This document shows positions 1-11,700 of a stretch of 64,000 nt of DNA, one piece after another (position 1 is the first letter of the stretch; each line of letters starts with the position of its first letter). The translations under genes and the position numbers were made by a program. Below the pieces are notes generated by a model. That model was not told where the DNA came from and made no database searches. It was given only the letters and a program-made list of their open reading frames with translations. The DNA comes from Saxidomus purpurata (lineage: Eukaryota; Mollusca; Bivalvia; Venerida; Veneridae), in assembly GCA_022818135.1 (NCBI GenBank), contig JAFMSR010000001.1, forward strand, positions 960,421 to 1,024,420. Reading direction: 5' to 3'.

Positions 1-700
1 TGTACGTCCGTTCACTTTGTTCTTAAAACAGCCTGTCTGAAACAACTAGTGTAAATGTTGATGAAACTTGGCAGGGATGTTCTTTGCATGAAGCTCTGTC
101 AAAGTTATTTAAATACTTCCATTCCCTGTTCTTCTACAAAACCGGAAGTTAGTTATTTTTCATGCAGCGTTTTCTAGTAGACCTTTACCAAGATTGTTCA
201 AATTATGACCTCCCGTCCTGGGGTCACTTGGTTTTTACATATGGAATATTTATTCATGTAAAATTTTGAATCTTGCTGCTTTGCCAATACTAAACCTACC
301 TGCTGCAGTGTTACTTGTCGATCGTGCATCACGAAAACCTCAACATTTTGAGCCATTGAGGGGTTCACTGCCTAAGCGGACCTCGCGGACCAAGACTTGC
401 CACAAATGCTTAGTCTACCGCTTCGAGACTGAGAAATCTAGTTGTAAAATGAATAACGTCATATCGAAGTGTATAATAGATAAAGAAGTAGATGTCATAG
501 TTTTGCGTTGACCCCTTAATATACCGACATCTCCAAATATTTAGGAGCTCATGTTAGTCAAAAACAATTACGCATATAAAATTTAATTGAAAAGCATCCG
601 ACCTAATTATTCACGAGATAATGTAGTTGTCGCTCATATATATGAGTGATGTAAATACAAATAGGTAAAAGAGTAAATTTAGTGCAAGATTGGTGCTATT
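1..700. other. Non-coding flank, no gene seen
   Basis: AT-rich sequence with frequent stops in all frames. The open frame at 266-511 has no recognisable domain, no flanking splice signals and ordinary composition, so I treat it as chance. Confidence 0.5.
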
Positions 701-960
701 ACAGCTCACATATAGGATGACCCTGTCATAAAATCATTTGAATAATATTAATCAGGAGGGGTGCGCTATTAAAAGCATTATCACTGGTGATGAAATGTGG
801 TTGCATCATGCCAACCTGAGACAAAATCTGGTTAATTCAGTGGATAACGAGCTAGTTTCCCAACCCCGAAAAAGTTTTAAGATTTTTCCTTCTGCTGGTA
901 AGGTAATGTTATTTGTTTTCTTGGGTGCACATTGAACTGATAAAATTGCTTGCTGGAACC
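700..960 (+). pseudogene. Mariner-family transposase relic
   Basis: The frame at 738-935 carries the segment around the first catalytic Asp of mariner (D,D34D) transposases. It reads IITGDEMWLHH (compare the family's VTGDETWVHH), then a spacer, then KSFKIFPSAGKVMLFVFLGAH, matching the family pattern KxxxSAGKVMxxVFWDxxG. The first catalytic Asp is present in GDE, but the WD of FWD is replaced by LG. A TGA follows at once, so the second and third catalytic residues are not encoded in this frame. No terminal inverted repeats were found. This is a short, dead internal fragment. Family assignment rests on motif recall. Confidence 0.72.
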
Positions 961-1174
961 AAATACGAGTCTAGGTGTGCTTTGATTTCAGCTGTTACAC
1001 AGTACCAGTACCTTAGACATAGGTCTGATTCACGGGTTACAGAAAGAACGCAAAAGCTACCACGTAGATGGTAAAAGTACATAGATGCAGACGAAAAGTA
1101 CTTCGAAAAAGAGTAAACAGATTTTTTGAAAAAAAAATTTTTTGATACTTTCCGAATAGTACCAGAAGTCCACA

Positions 1175-1365
1175 TATTTTCCGACCGTCCCAAGTTTGAG
1201 AATACATACCTGTCCGGACTCATGTCATGTGTTTTAAGTATTAAGATATATACCAGTCCGGACCAATGCTTTCTCAGTATGGGTATAAATACAGGTCCAA
1301 ACCCATGCTTTTTAAGTAGGTTTGGGTATGGGAATACATGAAGGTTCGGTCCCATGCATTCATAA
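1175..1365. repeat. Degenerate tandem repeat, about 60 bp
   Basis: Four imperfect units each contain a GTCCGGAC/GTCCAAAC-like core followed by CATGC, T-rich sequence and a GGTATA/AGTAT stretch (about 1190, 1252, 1311 and 1345). The open frames through it on both strands are by-products of the repeat. Confidence 0.5.
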
Positions 1366-1979
1366 ACAAAACACAAAACAGCTAGGTCCTCATTTGTGTT
1401 ACGATACATTAAAAATATACGATAAAAAGGCAATGTCATGCAACAACTGAACAGGTTTGGCTAGAAAAGGCTGACGATGGCACTGGCTAATTATCATTCC
1501 ACAGCAAAATTTGCCCCAGTTGTATTATGATATATATTTGTTTTTCCATTCTGCCGACATTATTCAATAGAAAGTATTTGTGAGTTTCACTGAATAGTCT
1601 AGAACTGTTAGCTGTAAACATCAATACGTAATTATAATATCAGATAATTAGTTGACATTCAATTTTGTGTTTAGAAATTATCCCATGAATTTAATTATGT
1701 ATGAAGATAAAACGTCAGATCAATTTTCACACTGCACTTCTGACTGGTATTTTCCTGTACAAACACGTGGGATAAACATATTTCACAAAACATTTGGAAG
1801 GAACCATGCCTTCCGTAATATATTCATCGGATTGTAGTTTGCAATTTGCTTGTTTGTGTAGTCTAGTACACGTATGATAACAAGGGCTGTTTGTAAAACA
1901 TGTATGCCCCCTTTGATGCAATCATGTGGAAAAAGTCGAACTATCCAAGGACCCGTTTTTAAAGTAAAAGTCAGTGTGA

Positions 1980-2085
1980 AAAAAATCTTTTTTGGCCTTA
2001 AAAATACAATATTTGGCCTTAAAAATAAAAATAAGATATTTGACCTTAACCTACACAATAATAGGGGGGGGGGGGGGGGGGTTTG
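1980..2085. repeat. Short TTTGGCCTTAAAAATA repeats and poly-G run
   Basis: A TTTGGCCTTAAAAATA-like unit is repeated three or four times, then a run of about 18 G at 2063-2080. Simple sequence with no coding signal. Confidence 0.7.
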
Positions 2086-2094
2086 GCCTTAAAG

Positions 2095-2580
2095 CAATAA
2101 ATTTAATCCAAGATATTTGACCTTTTAACCTACTGACCTCAAATTCAATAGGGGTCATCTGCTGGTCATGACCAGCCTCCGAATCAAGTTTCAAGATGCT
2201 AGGCCCACGTGTTCTCGAGTTATTGTCAATAAACTGTTTTACTATCCAAGGTCACTGTGACCTTTGACATACTGACCTCAATATCAATAGGGGTCATCTG
2301 CTGGACGTGACCAACCTTCACATCAAGTTTCAAGATGCTAGGCCCACCCGTTCTCAAGTTATTGTCCGGAAACCATTCTACAATTCCAGGTTACGGTAAC
2401 CTTGACCTTTGACTTACTGACCTCAAAATCATTAGGAATTATTTGCTGGTGATGACCAACCTCCACATCAAGTTTCAAGATGCTCGGCCTACGCGTTCTT
2501 GAGTTATCGTCCGGAAACCGTTTTACAATTCCGTGTCACTGTGAGCATGACCTATGACATACTGACCTGACCATACAGAA
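2095..2580. repeat. Tandem interspersed repeat, about 140 bp x 3.5
   Basis: Three and a half diverged monomers share, in order: TGACCTTTGAC, TACTGACCTCAA, AATAGGGGTCATCTGCTGG, TGACCAACCTCCACATCAAG, TTTCAAGATGCTAGGCCCAC, GTTCTCGAGTTATTGTC, then CCGGAAACC. Unit starts are near 2120, 2262, 2405 and 2545. The pattern is typical of the short tandem repeats scattered through bivalve genomes. It is not coding. Confidence 0.8.
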
Positions 2581-2684
2581 CGATCTACTTCCTTTTTCTA
2601 TGATATGTATTCTTGGAAAATGCCATTTATAACACTGAACATTTCTTATATATACCTAAACGGTGTCCCGTAAACACGAAAAAA

Positions 2685-2890
2685 TGAAAGCACGACACTA
2701 CGATGTTTAAAAGTCGAAACAGCGAAACCACCATGCTGAATAGTCGAAACCACGATTGCGAAAACTCTAAACAACGAAACTACGATACTTTCATCATCGC
2801 ACTTTCGACTTTTCATCACCGTGCTTTCGTTGTTTCGACTTTTAACGTCAAAGTATCATGTTTCCGTTGTTTCGAGTTTAATTTGTGCGG
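2685..2890. repeat. Imperfect inverted repeat (hairpin/MITE-like)
   Basis: The left arm has repeated GTCGAAACxxCGAAACxACGAT units. The right arm has the complement, in units such as ATCGCACTTTCGAC, GTGCTTTCGTTGTTTCGAC and TTCCGTTGTTTCGAG. Together they form a long imperfect palindrome centred near 2800. The open frame at 2703-2927 spans the palindrome and is not a gene. Confidence 0.6.
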
Positions 2891-2929
2891 CGATGGCCCT
2901 TACGGACCACGGTATATATTTGGATGACC

Positions 2930-4270
2930 AGTTTCAAATATGAATCGATAGAGTATTCATAAATTTCAACTTATATGAAACCAACAGACATGAAGTGTGG
3001 GGTATTTTGTCAGAAGGATACGAAAAGGATGTAGCCCATTTAGGTAGTGACAATGGCCCCATTGTCGTGAAACATTCTCTATAGATACTAAGGGTTCTGA
3101 GCTTTGTAAGTTGAACATTGATTCCTTAGTAAGTACCTTCTAACCGGTTTTCATCAACTTTAACAATAATGTTGAGTTTCAACAACGGCAAATCCTACAC
3201 GCTTTGTTCCTTCGCTGAAACATAGCCAAGCGAATTCTTATTTCACAATTTGGACATTAGGTTCCCTTTCTCTTTGTGGTTGAGCTGACTCTGATGTTAT
3301 GAAATGAATTCCATCTACAGACCACGAATAGAGGAATAGTGTGCTTCTCTTCTACACATAATGAAGTGTGTTGTCAAAAAAGCAAAATTTATAACGCTTA
3401 CCTTTCGTCGCGAGGACAAATCAATTCGAGTTGTTTGCTTCACAAATGCAGATTATGCATGTGCTCATTGGTAATTGGCTCTTTTAAATTCACCAGGATA
3501 ACGACGTCTTGACTTTTCAGTTGTGGGACGGTTTGACATAGCAATGCTAGTCAGATTGATTTAAAACTTTGTCTGTTAATTATTCAATCACTCGTGCAAA
3601 TAAAACAACAGTTTGGGTCGATCCGACCTTCGTTCCTCACAAAATAAGTCTTAAAGCACCCTATACAAAAGACTAATGAAACTCTAAAACATGGCGCTTT
3701 AAGAAAAGCCAACATTCCACATTCACATTATTCACAGATATGCTTTAAAACGAAATGCTTTAAAATGTTGTAATTAACATGGGTTCTTGTAAAGCAAAAC
3801 ACAGTCATAAGTAGATTGGGCATCCAGCTGGGATAGGGTTGCAATTCAAAAACGTACCCCACCTACCTGTGTTAGAACATAAATGCCGCAACTTCCTTTC
3901 GTAGTAAATTTAAATGTTGTCCTTATTTTTCATAACTTGTGTGCGGCTTATACATACAGCGTTCTTTCAGAAAAGTACAAAAAAAAATGGAATTATATGG
4001 CCGTCACTTATGTGATCACCTGGAGTGGATCGGGTGATCATTTCATTTTCTGCATCTTTACAGCTCTTGGAAACCAATCTGCTCATTCAAGGAACGCTCA
4101 ATTAACAGCCCTTGAATTGCTAAAGATCAACAATACAACGCGTTATTCAAATAACAAAATATAAGCTGCAAGTTTATTCTTGTCTTTGTTTTAAGCTTGG
4201 TTCTTCCTTTTGCATGAGAAAAAACAGCATTGTGCAATGTATTTTATATCTAATATACAACGTAGAAGAA
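2930..4270. other. Non-coding stretch upstream of the receptor fragment
   Basis: No frame here shows a recognised domain. I looked for the upstream ligand-domain exons of a Cys-loop receptor (WxPD..L.N region) and did not find them. The frame at 3883-4164 is hydrophobic but unsupported. Confidence 0.4.
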
Positions 4271-4275
4271 TACAG

Positions 4276-4592
4276 TGGATCTGAACGCTCTAATCAGTGA
4301 CGAAGGAAACATCTCAATGTATGTGCCAATAATCACTAAGTCGTTCTGTTTTGTTAACGAGAGCCTTCTCAAGGAAGACACGGACATCCTGTGCACTCTC
4401 AAGTACGGATCGTGGACGTACCCAGCGCAGTCGCTGGATCTGAGGCTCCTGTCTGAACCGGAGTTATTCTATAATACGAATCGTGATTGGAATGTTGTCA
4501 ATGTAACAGCAGAAAGACACGAGGTGGAGTACGACTCCTCTACAGGAACATATGTACACATACAGTACACCCTTTGGCTTAGACCCATATAA
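4276..4592 (+). CDS. Cys-loop ligand-binding-domain exon fragment (nAChR/AChBP-like)
   Basis: An exon-like open segment preceded by an AG at 4274-4275 encodes the second half of a nicotinic-receptor-type ligand-binding domain. Seen in order: DEGNISMYVP and ITKSFC (compare DGxVxWVPPAIYKSSC), a Cys-loop, then CTLKYGSWTY (hallmark LKFGSWTY), DLRLLSE, DWNVVNVTAERHEVEY and IQYTLWLRP. A stop follows directly where the first membrane helix would begin (RRxPLFY). Oddities: the Cys-loop has 14 residues between cysteines rather than the usual 12-13. The usual FPFDxQ is replaced by LLKEDTD. The vicinal Cys pair of agonist-binding alpha subunits is absent (SS at that place). It may be the last exon of a secreted AChBP-like protein, or a receptor pseudo-exon. 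No companion exons were found nearby. Confidence 0.62.
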
Positions 4593-5390
4593 TTTTTTTT
4601 TTTTTTTTTTGTTTTTATGTATTTGAAATGGCCTCTGTAAAAGTAGTTAACAGATTATAATGGCACTGTATGCTTTTATCCCAAGCTGACTTGATACCTG
4701 TATCTAAATCTCTGATGTTAAGCGTACACATTTAATCGTCCAGAGTATCAGAAAACTGACCAAATATTTTCTATGGTACTGTGTTTTAATTCGCATGTGC
4801 ATTCCATCTGTATTGCCTTTAACCATACATTGAATACATTGGATAGAACATGTATAACAACAAAGAACAAGTACATGTACCCTGACGTATGGTTCTTTAA
4901 TACAGTCCATTTCCTGGACCAAGACACAGGTTAAATGTGAAAGGTACATTTTTTCTTTTTATTAAATACAATCGGTTTCTCTCAAATTGCTACCTTTCTT
5001 AAGTGTACGAGTCAACATATCAATCACACTGCTCAGACGTGCATGGCAAGCAGTGTAGACTATGATCTGAGTTGGTGAATGTGCAGACTGTCAGACAATA
5101 ACTGGGTCAAAAGTAACTGGATGAAGAATGTTGATTGTAGCTGATCAACTAACACTATAATTATTAATTTTGATTAAGGTCATACAGAGACAAAGGAATT
5201 TTTAACAGGACAATGTAGCTCATTAAAACCAATGTTCAACCAGAAATAATTGTAGAAACCTTGGTCTTGTAGAAAATTTAGTCAGAGAAGTTTATGTGGC
5301 GATTCTTTTGTTCAAGTGAGTACGCTTAATTTCAAAACTACTCTGTACAGATATGCTAGGGAGCTCTCAGATGCCAATATGCTAGTGATT
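4593..5390. other. Intergenic, nothing recognised
   Basis: A poly-T run follows the receptor fragment (about 4591-4610). The rest is AT-rich with no supported gene. Confidence 0.4.
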
Positions 5391-5392
5391 AG

Positions 5393-5800
5393 TACATTGC
5401 CTAGTTGTGCACGGTCAATGTTTCGGGTCTCTAGGTCAAGGGTCAAGGTCACATGGACTCGAAATAGTAACATTTTTGGAGGCTAAATCTCAAAAATCCC
5501 TGGTGAGAATTTTATGATACTTCACACAAGTGATAAGAACAATGTCTAGTTGTGCATGGTCTAAATATCGGGTCACTAGGTCAAAGGTCAAGGTCACAGT
5601 GTCGCGAGATAGAAATATATTGTGGACGCTAAATCTCCAAAACACCTGGTCAGAATTTTATGATACTTCACAAATGTGATAAGCACCATGCCTAGTTGTG
5701 CATGGTCGATGTTTCAGGGCTCTAGGTAAAAAATCACAGCAGCTCGAGATAGTAAAATCTTGTGCGTTTTTGATCTCCAAAACCCCTGGTCAGAATTTAA
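5393..5800. repeat. Tandem repeat, about 150 bp x 3, with AGGTCA-type motifs
   Basis: Three diverged monomers share GCCTAGTTGTGCATGGTC, GTTTCGGGTCTCTAGGTCAA, AGGTCAAGGTCACA, GGCTAAATCTCCAAAA, CCCTGGTCAGAATTTTATGA and TACTTCACA. Exact TCAAGGTCA copies lie at 5443-5451 and 5588-5596. The third monomer has decayed at this motif. Non-coding. Confidence 0.8.
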
Positions 5801-5809
5801 TTATACTTC

Positions 5810-6700
5810 ATAGAAACCACAAGTTGTGCAGGTCCAATTATTCAAGCATCAAATATTTTATAAATTTTATATACTGTGTCAGTGGGGTGTTCGGGGGTAT
5901 TCATCACCTTCAGTGATAGTTCTAGTTAGACTTTGTCTGCGTATATTTTTCTTTTCATTTGACATATCTACCTACTGAATACGTACATAGCTGACCATTT
6001 GCAAAACTGCATGTTTAAGACTGCTTTGACAAAAGTATGTGACCCAACCTTACCTAGCAATTTCAATCGATATTCTTGCTTGCTACCCTTATTTTTGTTC
6101 AAGCAAGAAAAACATCATATATAGTCACTATTGAAGCCAATCTACGTCCTGTTGTCGCTGTGAGCGTAATGAAAGAATAAAACTCCATTCATATAAATGT
6201 TAAAGTTTCATACACATGTACCAGTATCGAAAGTAGACGGATTCCCTGTTGTCACACAGTTTGAAATTATCGTCTGGTGATGATTAGGTGATTTGATAAA
6301 GAACGTGATAATAAGGTTGTACTCTGCAACAGTTAATTTTCTATAATTATAGGGGGAAGCTAACAAGTAGGTAGTTTGATTTCAATGAACATTTCAACAA
6401 CAGGGATCATTTGACAGTAGGCAGTTACCGACGACCAGAGTTTCAGTATTGAGCAAGCGACATCGTTTCTTGTGCAGAGGTCTCTGTATCTTTGACATAT
6501 GGGCTATTAACGTTAAAATGTATCCAATGTGCCTTCAAGTTTTATTATTTACAAGGTCAAGGCCCTAAAGTTACTTTGCAGCAAACGTAAGAAAACTGTC
6601 GTAGACCAAAAGTTACCCTTTTACAATCACACTATTTTGTCTTTTCATTACTTTATTACAGTTTCTGGTAACAGTTCGATTTTATGCCTGCAAAGGTGGG
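5810..6700. other. Intergenic, nothing recognised
   Basis: Stops are frequent in all frames and I see no supported gene or structured repeat. Confidence 0.4.
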
Positions 6701-6714
6701 CATATCAAAATCGA

Positions 6715-7490
6715 ACAGTCCGTCCGTCCATCTGTCTGTCTGGTGTCCGGGCTGTAATTTTGTCATGCATTGAAGGATTTTAAAATAACTTGGCACATAT
6801 GTTCAGTACATCAAGACAATGTGTCGCGTAAAAGATCCACGTCCCTACCTTGAAGGTGTAAGTCACAATTGGATGAAGTTATTTATATATGCACCCATTC
6901 GTGTCCCAACTGTAACTTTGTCATGCATTGAAGGATTTTACAATAAATTGACACAAATATTCAGCACATCAAGACGACGTGTTGAGTGCAAGACCCACGT
7001 CCCGTCCCTATCTCAGAAGTCAAGGTTGCACTTAGAGTTTAAAGGTAATCGAATCCTGTATATATGCACACATTCGTGTTTGATCTGTACCTTTGTTACG
7101 CATTGATGGATTTTAAAACAACTTGGCACAAATGTTCAGCACATCAAGATGATGTGTCACGTGCAAGACCCACGACCCTATCTGAAACGTCAAGGTCACA
7201 GATAGAGTTAAAAGGCAATGAAATCTTGTATACATGGTAGCTCATGCGTTGAAAGAATTACATTGCACAATTGTTGAGCACACCGAGATGACATGTCAAG
7301 CGCAAGTCCCGCGTCCTTACCATGAAGGTCAAGGTCACACTTAGAGGTCAGGCGTTTTATAATCATTTTTATTTGCACATGTTCATGTCCGGATTGTAGC
7401 TCTGTTATGCATTGAATTTTGTACAAATTGTCAGCACATAGAGATGAAGTGGTGTACGCAAGTACCTGGTCAAGCCACCGCTTTTGGGGC
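6715..7490. repeat. Tandem repeat, about 160 bp x 5
   Basis: Five monomers share TTGTCATGCATTGAAGGATT, then ACTTGGCACAAATGTTCAGC, ACATCAAGA, GTGCAAGACCCACGTCCCTA and a TCAAGGTCACA end (starts near 6757, 6916, 7090, 7240 and 7400). The opening carries GTCCGTCCGTCCATCTGTCTGTC, a common edge of this repeat class. TCAAGGTCA is intact at 7190-7198 and 7329-7337. Frames across it are artefacts. Confidence 0.8.
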
Positions 7491-7689
7491 ATTCGTCATT
7501 TATAAGGGAAAGCTCTTGTTCTATTTGGTATCCTCCAAGTTTATCGGTGTACACTAAGCTAATACGAGTATGTGTATGTGTATATTAAAATGAGATAAGT
7601 AGAATTTGCATCGTCACGAGTTTTAACTACATGTATTTAGATGTGACAATAAAATAAGGTATATTTATGGAACGCCTTTACTGTCTTAT

Positions 7690-8165
7690 TATGTTGTGTT
7701 GTATTATACGCAGTACATTTCCATGTATACGAGGTACATATTTCATTTGACATGGTACATGCACATTTAGATTGGGTAACTTTTTAGTGATATGCGGTGC
7801 ATTTTCTTTTATATATGGTGGTTAACCATTATATGTTGTACAAACGACGTTATATGCAGTACAAACAGCATTATATGCAGTCAGTTTTTCGATACATGAG
7901 GTGGTATTTTGATTATATGCAGTAGTTGTACCTTTATACGTTGTATGTTGATTAATAGGTGTGGTAGATGTTTAAATGTATGAAGTGCGTTCGTTTCATT
8001 GTATACGTGGTGAATTATTACATATACTAAGATAATAAATCAATATGTGTGGTGTATATGTCAATATACATGGCGTTAACAACTTTGTATGTAGTAAATA
8101 CTTTTTAATTATGTTTGTTGCAAACAGCTTCATAAGCTGTACATACGGCATTATATGCATTATGA
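7690..8165. repeat. Degenerate 22-24 bp tandem repeat
   Basis: Many loose copies of (C)GTTATATGCAGTACAAAC and related words (TATACGAGGTACAT, TATATGGTGGTTA, TATACGTGGTGAAT) recur with spacing near 24 bp. This looks like an old, decayed minisatellite. Non-coding. Confidence 0.5.
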
Positions 8166-10085
8166 TGATGATACTTGAAGACAGTCTCTAAAATACTCTC
8201 GGCGGAAATTACCGAGCGGTCTAAGTAAAACTTGCTATGACACCGTACAGCTAACATCGAGTAGCGCTTGCATGTACATTGTACCTCAAAGATAGTCAAG
8301 ATATTGAGCATAAACCGATTTTCTATCTTCAGTAATGGTGACCTTGACCTTGTACAGACCGGCACAAAAAGCAATCCCAAAGCGAGCTCTTCAAATGTTC
8401 TTACTAGACATCAAGTGGTTACTGAGATATGGACTTAAACATATGTCTAAGTCGAAAAATAATGGCCATAATTTGCATTATTTATATAGTTATATAGTTG
8501 ATAAAGTTATCTAACTTGATTATTGACGTAGGTGTGATGACTGGGAAACCTTGTATAAAGTTTAAATGCAATACATCAAGTAATTGAGATATGGACTTTA
8601 AAGCTGCTCGCTCTCAGATTTTGGCGCAAAAGTAAAGTTCTTCAAACTGTATGAAAATCATATTTTAGAAGAATAGTCATATAAAAAGGTTCAAGTACAA
8701 ATTCCTGTAATGTATATCTGTACACAGACACTTGGGTTCAGGAGAGCGATTCTGGCCCAATTGTGTCTATCTTGTATTTTTTTCAAATTCCACATACAAT
8801 AAGTACGCAAGTACTAGTCAGCACCGAACATTTGGGCTTAGTCACTTAAGGAACACTCTTGTTATAAATTTTTCTCCAATATGGTCTACTAAGCTAAACC
8901 ACAGTGTACGTGTATATTAAGTGAAAAATAAATTTTCTCTCACAGTGTTCGTTTAGTGTGACAAACCTGATCAGGTATATCACATTTTCATATGGATAAA
9001 TGATTTATAGATATACTAGTGCACATATGTAAAAATAATACAAGTCATTACACATGCAATAAACTGGGCAACAACGTGCTTTAATAATCAAAGTCCCATA
9101 CAAAACACATTATAAATAGAGGACAATTATCTACATGATGAAAAAATTGAAACTGTGATATATAATGCATTGAAATGGGCTATATTTTCAATACAATATC
9201 ATTGCAGCAACCACAAATAGCAACGTGCGTGCGCGCGTGTGCGTGCGTGCGTACATGTGCAGTGTTTGACATGTTAGAAGAAATGTTTCTTTTTCTGGTA
9301 TTTCAAAAATATTACGGTAAAATTCGGGCGTCGATATAACACAGGATTGAAATCGATGATATAAAATATTCCATCGACTGTCATAGTTGCATTTTTGAAT
9401 ACTTGGTTTCACGATGTATTTCAAAATGTTTTAACTTATCCTTGCTAAATTCTTCACAAATTAGATATCGTTATCGTATTCTGTCCAAATCAATCAGTGT
9501 TTGTGGTTATGATGTACCTTTGCATAGTTTGTAGATCTGTATTGTATAACAAACAATAGCAAATTGTGAAGGACAAGTGAAAAATAAATTTTAAAAAACT
9601 AGCTGCGTGATCATAAATAAAGGCTCAAAACATCGAGATTTGAAATTTCAACACGTTCAATTATTTGCTTTATAGTATTTGAGTAGTTGTCACAGGTACT
9701 ATCTGGGTGTTTTAAGACAAAAAAATAAACATATTTGTTTTCCTTTCCACTCTAAATTCAATGAGTGATTAACTGAAATGACAGGTTTAAAACGTTTTAC
9801 GTGGTAGAGCTAATGTAAATTTTAATGTTCAACTTGTCGGAGTCAAAAATGATGCCATATCGGAATTCGACATGCAAATATACTGACAAGCAAAAAAATC
9901 GTAACTTTAAAACTTTATCGTCACCTAAAATTTGTAAGAAATAAATACAAAAGAAAAACATTCACTAAAAGGGGGTAACGCTTTCGAAAACTAATTTCTG
10001 TTTACAAAGTCAACATCTGATTTATAGAAAATTTATACACTTTAAACTTAAATATTTCAGAAAAGGTGGATGTTCTTACAATAGC
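8166..10085. other. Intergenic, repeat traces only
   Basis: A TGACCTTGA motif at 8339-8347 marks a fragment of the mollusc-type tandem repeat. A GTGCGTGCGC run is at 9220-9260. No coding frame is supported. Confidence 0.4.
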
Positions 10086-10097
10086 TGGTACATGTAT

Positions 10098-10185
10098 GTA
10101 TGTGCGTGTGCGTGTGCGTGTGGTGTGCTTGTGCTTGTGCGTGTGCGTGTGCGTGTGCGTGTGCGTGTGCGTATGTACATGTATG
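10098..10185. repeat. (GTGTGC)n / GT-rich microsatellite
   Basis: About 80 bp of GTGTGC and GTGT units. The Cys/Val-rich and His/Ala-rich frames on the two strands are simple-sequence artefacts. Confidence 0.9.
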
Positions 10186-10329
10186 TATATTGTGTATGCT
10201 AGTACACGTGCGCACCCTTATTCGGCGTTGGAAACGGCAAATCCATTCCCATTCCAAGAAGTGTGGGCTTCCTGAACTGTCTGTAGCGGACTCGATCATA
10301 CATATAGATATCTACAGTTCTAACACAAA

Positions 10330-11565
10330 TTAAATATAAATGTTTCAAGGTTATTTCATGTACTGTATCTAGACTGATAAAGAATAGAAATTTACTATAT
10401 AAACGTTTTTGTTTAAAAGTATGATGAATTGTTCTATGAAAAAGAAAACAAAAATGAGAAAAACAGTTGCGTTTCTTTTGCATGTGACTATAGTTTAAAT
10501 ATCGGCATATCGTTTTTCCCACTTTATGATTAAAATACAGTGATTTATTTAAACTTAATTCTCTAAAATGTTTCTATTTAAGAAATACTAGGCCTTAATT
10601 AGTGCTACACAAAACACTATGAACACTTATAGAGGCCTTATAAGTAAAATTTACGATAATCTCATGTGTAACTTTGTATAAAATAAGAATAGATGTGGTG
10701 CTAAAATGCTGTTGACTAAACACTCGCATAAAATGGCTTCAAAAGAACAAAGCTTTAGATGTTTGCGCAGGTAAAATCATACCGAGGTAGGCAAACGTTA
10801 TTCAGTACCTGTATTTTGCAATTGGAATTGAGCCTCCAACAGACGACAAAGCATTTCGTGTATATACAATTGCTCAAACAAAATTAGACAAATGTTTGAT
10901 GAAATTATTAGCCTTTTTCGCAAATAGACATTGAAGTTTGTTTATGTTATCACTTTAATATAAATACGTGCTAGTTTGCTAACCCATGTTCTGTGAAAGA
11001 GAAAGGAGGCCCTATTTGAGACGTTTGGGGTGCTGGAATAATAAAAGTAATTCGAATAACACCAAAACCTAAGCCCAATATTCGAAAGTGGAAAATGGCT
11101 ATTTGTATGCCGTTTTTCGATTGTTATATAGGACCTACCTGATAAGTGCTCAAAATCGGAGGTACTTGGTGTACATTGGCCGGGTTGGTTTGAGACAATT
11201 AATTAATTTGGTGATTGTGCGAAGTTTCGACTATGATATGTGAGGTTAAGGTCAAGGTCGCAGAGAGTTTTTCCTAGGATCCTGATCTTGCTGATGATAT
11301 TGTTTATGGTCAGCAGATGATCTCTATTGATTTTGGGATCAGGGTTGGTAAGTCGAGAACGATTCGGCCGAGGATCCTCAAACTTGTTATGCATAATGCT
11401 TATGGTCAGTAAATTACCCATATTTGATGACATTATAGAAGAAACCTAAGCCGGAATCATTCAATTTGACTTAATCGAACAGATTTTTTAATATAACATC
11501 TAATTGATCATATTCAAACTTCGTATTTCTATATAACAAAATCCATAGAGCTAGCTCTATCCTCA
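10330..11565. other. Intergenic, nothing firmly recognised
   Basis: AT-rich. A decayed copy of the AGGTCA-containing repeat lies at about 11,210-11,420 (GTTAAGGTCAAGGTCGC; GGTCAGCAGATGATCTCTATTGATTTTGGGATCAG in pieces). No gene seen. Confidence 0.4.
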
Positions 11566-11571
11566 GACTTA

Positions 11572-11700
11572 AATTGCTCCGCACGGTGGCGCTCCTGTTT
11601 GCATTACTCCGCACGGTGGCGCTCCTGTTTGCATTGCTCCGCAGGTGGCGCTCCTGTTTGCATTGCTCCGCACGGTGGCGCTCCTGTTGTTTTTAAGAAG
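11572..11700. repeat. 30-bp x4 GC-rich tandem array with CTCF-like motif
   Basis: Four near-identical units (starts 11,581; 11,611; 11,641; 11,670). Unit three has a one-base deletion. The core CCGCACGGTGGCGCTCCTG is far more GC-rich than its surroundings and matches the animal CTCF core (CCxCxxGGxGGCGCT) at most fixed positions. The array ends about 390 bp upstream of the S1 TATA box. Regulatory use is an inference. Confidence 0.6.

Noticed and set aside
909..1439. 176-codon minus-strand frame
   Set aside because: Crosses a degenerate tandem repeat and has no domain or splice context.
10057..10333. Cys/Val- and His/Ala-rich frames on both strands
   Set aside because: Translation of a GT/GC microsatellite.
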